Below the pieces are notes generated by a model. The model worked only from the letters and a program-made list of their open reading frames with translations. It had not been told where the DNA came from and searched no databases. Below are positions 41,301-45,160 of a stretch of DNA of 45,160 bases, one piece after another. Each line of letters begins with the position of its first letter. The stretch's first letter is position 1. The stretch comes from Streptomyces sp. B93 (GTDB taxonomy: Bacteria > Actinomycetota > Actinomycetes > Streptomycetales > Streptomycetaceae). The position numbers and the translations under genes are program-made. The stretch is taken from assembly GCF_018070565.1 (NCBI RefSeq), contig NZ_JAGPXL010000052.1, forward strand, positions 1 through 45,160, read 5' to 3'.

Positions 41301-42376
41301 ACGCGTTGGCTGACCCAGGTGCCGCCGAGGTCGATCCGCTTGCCGTTGACGAGCAGGTGGTTGTCGTAGCGGTCGTCGAGGGAGTTGGAGCCGACGTCGA
41401 AGGAGAACGTCGCCGCGCCGTTGCCGAGGTGGGCGTCGGTGACCGGCGGCCCGCCGTCGACGGTCAGCGACTTCACACCGCCGGAGCTGCCCGCGGGCAG
41501 GCTCGCGAGGACCGGCTGCTCGCCCTTGACGAGGGTGCCGTCGACGGGCAGCAGGCGGGGGGCGCCGGGCGGGGCGTTGTTGACGGTGACCGAGTTGGTG
41601 ACGGTCCGGCCGGAGCTGGTGGTGGCGGTGAGGGCGTGCTTGCCGTTGGTCAGCTCCGTGGTGTCCAGGTCGGCGCGCAGGCCGGTGGTGCCCTGGGGGT
41701 CGGACAGGGTGAAGAAGGTGAGCGTCGCCTTCTTCAGCAGCGTGGTGTTGGTGCCGCAGCTGCCGTCGCCGAAGGAGTAGGTGTACTCGTTCTCCTCGCC
41801 GTCGGCGACCTCGCCCAGCAGTTCCAGGGTGATGTCGGACAGCACGAAGTCGTCGTGGTTCAGGCCGCAGGAGCTGTCGATGGCACCCGAGACGATCTCG
41901 ATGGCGTTCTCGCCCTCGCGCAGCCGCTCGTTGGGGATCTCGACGGTGGCACGCTCGTTGACCAGGTCACCGATGGCGACGCGGTAGTCCCCGTTGACCA
42001 GGATGTGGTTGCCGTAGCGGGCCTCCGTCGAGTTGGAGCCGACGTCGAAGTGGAGCCGGGAGACCCCGGTCGTCCGCTCGGCGGGGATCTCCTCGCCGTC
42101 GACGGCGAGCCCGGTGACGGAGTCACCGGCCGAGGCGGGTGTGGCGGCGACCTCCTCGGTGCCTTCGAGGTAGGCGCCGTGCTCGGGGGTGAGGAGGGGC
42201 AGGCTGGTGTCGGCCGCCGCCCCTCTGGTCCTCCGGTCGCCCTCCCCGGTGGTGGTCTCGGCGTGCGCGCTGGTGACGCTCGCGCCGACGAGGAGCAGCG
42301 CGGTGAGCGCCGCGCCCACGAACCGCTGTCCCCGTGGTCTGCCGCCCGGGCGTCTTCGCCCCAGTCCTGGCCGCAT
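38399..42376 (-). CDS. Large secreted metallophosphoesterase with three internal cysteine-paired repeats
   Basis: The 1325-residue exported protein has a signal peptide (Arg-rich start, hydrophobic VGAALTALLLVGASV, cleavage near SAHAE). Three copies of a roughly 110-residue domain follow at about 110-220, 327-438 and 458-572, each with VGSNS, YxNHxLVNG, SCGxNxDDF and GDGxCG. Ig-like segments precede a C-terminal calcineurin-like phosphoesterase (about 885-1230). Metal-site motifs are VHFTDTQY, HTGDIIENN, GNHDNQSG, LSHDYLA and AGHEHGVG. A final fibronectin-like stretch ends the protein. ATG 42376 is chosen for the signal peptide, with AAGGGA upstream. The substrate is unknown; surface binding by the repeats is inferred. 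Confidence 0.9.
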   Translation of the reverse strand: MRPGLGRRRPGGRPRGQRFVGAALTALLLVGASVTSAHAETTTGEGDRRTRGAAADTSLPLLTPEHGAYLEGTEEVAATPASAGDSVTGLAVDGEEIPAERTTGVSRLHFDVGSNSTEARYGNHILVNGDYRVAIGDLVNERATVEIPNERLREGENAIEIVSGAIDSSCGLNHDDFVLSDITLELLGEVADGEENEYTYSFGDGSCGTNTTLLKKATLTFFTLSDPQGTTGLRADLDTTELTNGKHALTATTSSGRTVTNSVTVNNAPPGAPRLLPVDGTLVKGEQPVLASLPAGSSGGVKSLTVDGGPPVTDAHLGNGAATFSFDVGSNSLDDRYDNHLLVNGKRIDLGGTWVSQRVDIAVPARFLKPGDNVVTVVTSPYQESCGPNRDDFDISNIALALDGATVTGHDIADSYAMGDGSCGSSTIRLREVDLRFTVDAPAVHVSETLGSGNASLGFTVGSNSIEARYGNHLLVNGHKHVLDSDLVSERVEVTFPDEWLVPGWNTIDFVAGTFPTSCGDNRDDFAISDIALTPAEGTAEGRMLKGSYSLGDGNCGSNVNPLTEIDLEFYVDGPARGLRADLDTARLDDGGHTLAATSTTGSTATRLLVTDNSAPRIATSTPAPGQKLTASVVLDLRLADPSGVVDGPHVELDGKPVDLGTPVGPGLSAGPHTLTVSATDGLGNTGTREVRFTSAGIPDTPADLTPKSGTRDADRKVTLSAKVAEPDGGTVTATFSEAEILTPNQMYQGTAPALPTTLRVPGEKKVKPRGLAPADGTSLTAPAAEDVTYQRYDIQVKGHVDTPVLRWEGVADPERLVALRAWNTATGQWDVLTSARGAAEGATVLDSVVDRLYVDGQQVHVMLTGEDPFADDIDAGDPNSFADPDSYDFSLVHFTDTQYLSEGAVEQETAEERAVWERAYGDTTRWIAANKDERKIAYVAHTGDIIENNIRRPADEAARRQAVGEMEVSSRQQRILDDAGVPNGVIAGNHDNQSGTETGPDALYNQYYGPDRYQALSQGWQHAEYGGPWRPGDNQNHYDLFSAGGADFVVVGLSYGVTREEAEWADSVFKRFSDRNGILLSHDYLAPSGSPDGRGAPFSAPDGSMLYKTVVQDNPNVFLILAGHEHGVGTNVKPRVGEIEHDVVELLADYQFYTVSADRLGLTEIGGYQPEDQLRFGAGFFRMLQFDVDRAELTVDTYSPFLDEFGATEYDTDHRYDGTEDNMVLPVDLTTRRTTFSTDSLALYDPVRVIGRDKVASGETAKVTWRDLKPDTAHAWFVTARSPGGGVTASPPSVFVTKDAHGRPGTWAPDHPVRPWFGTVAGPR

Positions 42377-42761
42377 CGGCAGCCGTCCCTTCTGATGTGC
42401 CGCAAGAGGAAGGGGCGATACCGGACGGTGCACGGCATGCCCATGGCGGATCCTGGGCAGTGCAGGTGAACGGAGCTGAAGGGGCCGTGAAACGTTCAGC
42501 CCACAAACACCTGTCGGGCAGGGTGACTTCTGGGGACGGGGGCCGGTGGCGGACGTACGGGGACCGGCGCGGAACTCGGCTCCGACTCGGCGGCCGGGCA
42601 TCCGGCAACGGCCAGAGGTGTTGCCCCGGCCGTTGACAGGTCTGTTCAACCGGTCTGATCCTGCTGGTTATTGACCATGACGCAGGGAGCCCGGGTATGG
42701 CAGTTCATAACCGGCGGGGCGACGCACTTCGGTGGGCCCGGTACCCGGAGATCGCCGGCTG
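42377..42761. promoter_or_regulatory. Divergent intergenic region between the phosphoesterase and DUF6745 genes
   Basis: These 385 bases contain no gene I can support. TTGACA at 42633-42638 with GATCCT 18 bases on could be a weak rightward promoter. GGTTAT at about 42668 and ATAACC at about 42706 form a widely spaced inverted repeat. GTG 42732 is an alternative start for the next gene. Confidence 0.4.
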
Positions 42762-43928
42762 ATGGCCGGTCTGCGTCGGGAACGCCTCCGCGAGCGCCGC
42801 CCGTCCCTCTCGGACACCCGTTACCTGACCCCTGAGCAGTGGGCCGAGGTCGACCGGATCCGCACGGAGTGGCAGGCACACGAGCAGGCCACCGGGCCCG
42901 CCGACCGGACCACCTCTGAGGCGGCGATCAGCGAGCTGTACCGGACCGCGGGCCGCTCCGCCCCACGGTTCGCGTGGGTCGCCTCGCCGAAGGAGGCCGA
43001 CGCGCTGATCCGCGCGGCCACGGGCAGCGAGCCCGGCAGGTCCCCCGTGGGCCCCGTCGGCGCCTGGCTGCCCACGGCCGGGAAGCGCCAACTCCGAGTG
43101 CCGGTGCCCCACCGGGAGGAGCAGTCCGTGGCGGGGTGGCTGTCCGGGCTGTCGCGGCCGATGCTCCGGTCCCTCTCCCGCACCAGCCCCACCGACCCCC
43201 TGGGCCTGCACACCGCACCGATACGCGCCGCCTACCGCCCGGCGTTGTACGAGGTCCCGCGCCGACTCGGCATCAAGTGCTACTCGTCCCGCTCGACGCG
43301 ACGGCTGGACGCATGGCTGGAAACCGTCCGCTCGTGCGGCTCGTGGTGGCCCTTCGAGGACGTGTGCGTCGTGTCGGAGCGGCCCACGGAGGTACATCTG
43401 GAACCGGGCCCGGAGGCAAACACGTCCCGGCTGCACCACAGCGACGGTCCCGCCCTGCTGTACCCCGACGGCACCGCCGTGCACGCCTGGCACGGCGTGC
43501 GCGTCCCGCCGTACGTCATCACCGGCGAGCTGACCGGCCAGGACTGGCTGAACGAGGCCAACGGCGAAGTCCGCCGGGCCATCGCCGACCGGATGGGCTA
43601 CGACTGGCTGCTGGAGCACTGCGGGGCGAGGCGGTTCGCCACGGACGACTACGGCTCCCTGTGGCGTATCCCCGACCCACGCGATCCGAGCACCCTGCGG
43701 CAGGACTACGGTCCGCCGGTCGGGGACGGCCGCTGGTACTACCCGGACGGCAGCGAGCCGGAGGAGGACATCGTGCTCGTCCTCGTGGAGAACTCGACTG
43801 CCGAGCCGGACGGGTCGTACCGACGGTACGCGCTGCGGGTCCCGCCCGACCAGACGGTGCCCCGCGACGCCATCGGATGGACCTTCGGCCTTCCGCCGGA
43901 CACGTACGCTCCGGACGCGATGACCTGA
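42762..43928 (+). CDS. DUF6745 family protein
   Basis: This 388-residue soluble protein matches a Streptomyces family of unknown function. Its hallmark is a block in the last half: RLHHSDGPALLYPDGTAVHA, then WHGVRVPPYVITGE, and later RYALRVPPDQTVPRDAIGWTF. The N-terminal half has no recognisable domain. ATG 42762 is chosen with GGAG 11 bases upstream; GTG 42732 would add 10 residues. It converges with the HTH regulator, 38 bases apart. Single gene; no functional clue from neighbours. Confidence 0.82.
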   Translation: MAGLRRERLRERRPSLSDTRYLTPEQWAEVDRIRTEWQAHEQATGPADRTTSEAAISELYRTAGRSAPRFAWVASPKEADALIRAATGSEPGRSPVGPVGAWLPTAGKRQLRVPVPHREEQSVAGWLSGLSRPMLRSLSRTSPTDPLGLHTAPIRAAYRPALYEVPRRLGIKCYSSRSTRRLDAWLETVRSCGSWWPFEDVCVVSERPTEVHLEPGPEANTSRLHHSDGPALLYPDGTAVHAWHGVRVPPYVITGELTGQDWLNEANGEVRRAIADRMGYDWLLEHCGARRFATDDYGSLWRIPDPRDPSTLRQDYGPPVGDGRWYYPDGSEPEEDIVLVLVENSTAEPDGSYRRYALRVPPDQTVPRDAIGWTFGLPPDTYAPDAMT

Positions 43929-43966
43929 CGCACCGGGGACCGGGCGGCCGGAGGTTCTCTGGTTGC

Positions 43967-44869
43967 TCACGGAGGAGTCAGATCACGCCCGGGGGCCCTC
44001 TCCGGTGCCGTGCCGTCGGAGACGCCCAGGTCCTGGGTTCCTATGACGGACAGCAGCTCCAGCTGCTCGGCTCCCCGGCTCCCGGGCGGCGCCGTGAACC
44101 AGAGCAGGCGTTGGCGCCCGTCCTCGCTGAGCAGGTTGTGGCAGTCGAGTTCGATGACGCCGAGCGTGGGGTGGACGATCTTCTTGTGGTCCATGCGGCG
44201 CACCGCGACGTCGTAGGTGTCCCAGAGAGCTGCGAACTCCTGGCTGCGGCGGCGCAGCACGGCGACCATCCTCGTGACCTCCGCGTCCCCGCCGCGCCGG
44301 GCGGCGGCCGCGTGGAGGTCGGCCGCGAACACCCGGGAGTGGTGGGGGTGGTCCTCGGCCGGGTACCTCTCGCGCGCCCCCGGGTCGGTGAACCAGCGGT
44401 ACACGAAGCTCGCCGCCGGGCCACGGTGTGCCGGGGACCTGCCGAGCAGGTTCCGGGCCAGGTCGTTCTCCACCAGGGTTTCGTGCAGGTCGGTGATGAC
44501 CCGCGCCGGTGTGTTGGACAGCCGGTCCAGCAGCCCGAGGAGCGCGGGCTGCACATGTGCCGACGGTCCGTGTGCTGACGGCGGGACCGGCCGTTCGGCC
44601 AGGTGGAACAGGTGGTCGCGCTCGTCGCCGTTCAGGCGCAGGGCTCGGGCGAGGGCGGCCAGGGTCTGGGCCGAGGGCTGCACGCCGTGCTTTCCACGGG
44701 CGCGCTCCAGCTCGGTGTAGTAATCGGCTGACAGCCCTGCCAGCTGGGCGACTTCCTCACGGCGCAGCCCGGGGACGCGTCGGCGCGGGCCCGGGGCGAG
44801 ACCGACGTCGGCGGGGCGGATGCGGTCACGGCGTGTCCTGAGGAAGGCGCCGAGTTCTGGGAGGTTCAC
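43967..44869 (-). CDS. HTH transcriptional regulator with MmyB-like ligand-binding domain
   Basis: The 300-residue regulator has an N-terminal Xre-type helix-turn-helix (LGAFLRTRRDRI, then LRREEVAQLAGLSADYYTELER). A C-terminal MmyB-like domain follows (ALLGLLDRLSNTPARVITD, then NLLGRSPAHRGPAASFVYRWF, then HPTLGVIELDCHNLL), which in relatives binds a fatty-acid-like ligand. GTG 44869 is chosen because the family begins at NLPELGAFLRTRR; GGAGGG lies too close to it, so the start is imperfect. It diverges from the SDR at 45029, a common arrangement in which the regulator controls the SDR. Confidence 0.88.
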   Translation of the reverse strand: MNLPELGAFLRTRRDRIRPADVGLAPGPRRRVPGLRREEVAQLAGLSADYYTELERARGKHGVQPSAQTLAALARALRLNGDERDHLFHLAERPVPPSAHGPSAHVQPALLGLLDRLSNTPARVITDLHETLVENDLARNLLGRSPAHRGPAASFVYRWFTDPGARERYPAEDHPHHSRVFAADLHAAAARRGGDAEVTRMVAVLRRRSQEFAALWDTYDVAVRRMDHKKIVHPTLGVIELDCHNLLSEDGRQRLLWFTAPPGSRGAEQLELLSVIGTQDLGVSDGTAPERAPGRDLTPP

Positions 44870-45028
44870 CCCTCCATGGTCGCTTGCGCTCCCGGACGTA
44901 ACCAGGGGACGGCGCCCCCCGGGTAAAGGCAACCCTGGCAAGGGCTCCGGGACCGGCCGATCGTCGAGGACGCAGCAGGGCCACGGCGAGACCGCGGCCT
45001 TGACCGCATCTACCGACAGGAGTCAGAC
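44870..45028. promoter_or_regulatory. Divergent promoter region of the regulator/SDR pair
   Basis: This 159-base gap holds the promoters of the HTH regulator and the SDR. I see no clear promoter consensus or strong palindrome. AGGAG at 45018-45022 is the SDR ribosome binding site. Confidence 0.5.
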
Positions 45029-45160
45029 GTGCCCGCCCTCCCCTCCCCCGAACCCTCCGCCTCGCTCCGCGTCGCGATCGTCACCGGCGGCTCGCGCGGC
45101 ATCGGCCGCCGGACCGTCGCCCGGCTGGCCGCCGACGGGTACGCCGTCGTGGGGGGGGTG
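45029..45160 (+). CDS. Short-chain dehydrogenase/reductase, N-terminal part (runs off window)
   Basis: The 44 visible residues contain the NAD(P)-binding motif VTGGSRGIGRRTVARLAADG, defining a classical SDR. GTG 45029 has AGGAG 6 bases upstream. An N-terminal extension of about 14 residues precedes the fold. The window ends at a run of eight G (45151-45158), where a sequence-length error would shift the frame. Probably regulated by the divergent MmyB-type protein. Confidence 0.85.
   Translation, partial: MPALPSPEPSASLRVAIVTGGSRGIGRRTVARLAADGYAVVGGV

Noticed and set aside
38951..42469. Very long open frame (about 1170 codons) on the plus strand opposite the phosphoesterase gene
   Set aside because: It is antisense to a gene with clear domains and signal peptide. 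Its composition (Val, Gly and Asp-rich without motifs) is what the complement of high-GC codons produces.
1..45160. CRISPR arrays, insertion sequences, integrases, prophage genes
   Set aside because: No regularly spaced direct repeats with spacers, transposase or integrase frames were seen on either strand.

Overview
The window is very GC-rich DNA with dense, often 4-base-overlapping genes, GTG starts and families typical of Streptomyces: a LuxR-type LAL regulator, an isorenieratene carotenoid cluster, SpoIIE-type phosphatases, DUF3140/DUF2945 and DUF6745 proteins. It reads as an ordinary chromosomal stretch. I see no tRNA, rRNA, CRISPR array, insertion sequence or prophage.

Left part (1-7349, all minus strand). 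A molybdenum hydroxylase operon runs leftwards: a [2Fe-2S] subunit, an FAD/[4Fe-4S] subunit and a molybdopterin subunit (PaoABC type), then a short-chain dehydrogenase (SDR), an XdhC-type maturation factor, a second SDR, a Dps ferritin and the start of moaA, a cofactor biosynthesis gene. The second SDR carries one apparent 1-base deletion. The Dps gene carries two such deletions and a Trp-to-TAG change. This is either local gene decay or local sequence error.

Centre-left (7569-16360). A LAL regulator is followed, divergently, by a winged-helix regulator coupled to a small coiled-coil membrane protein, with two phased operator-like repeats upstream. Then come an MMPL transporter, a membrane-anchored EEP-family hydrolase, a small membrane-anchored protein and a zinc alcohol dehydrogenase preceded by a small coupled ORF.

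Carotenoid cluster (16372-25413). crtY-crtT-crtU on the minus strand diverge from crtE-crtI-crtB plus a Rieske non-heme iron oxygenase-like gene on the plus strand. Together they predict FPP to GGPP to phytoene to lycopene to beta-carotene to isorenieratene, possibly with one further oxidation. crtE has an unusual C-terminal tail of about ten 14-residue tandem repeats. A PucR-family regulator with an apparently leaderless 11-codon upstream ORF follows, then a DAP/ornithine-type decarboxylase.

Signalling region (28623-37115). One block holds an HTH protein coupled to a stand-alone response regulator, diverging from a CHASE3-type histidine kinase coupled to a receiver-phosphatase, with an RsbW-like ATPase downstream. 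This looks like a complete phosphorelay plus partner-switch set. After a cysteine desulfurase-like gene there is a second minus-strand block: SpoIIE-type phosphatase, MASE1 membrane sensor without an output domain, DUF2945 and DUF3140 proteins.

Right end (37169-45160). A very large secreted metallophosphoesterase with three internal cysteine-paired repeats lies directly upstream of a HupE/UreJ-type membrane protein. It is followed by a DUF6745 protein, an HTH regulator and the start of a divergent SDR gene.
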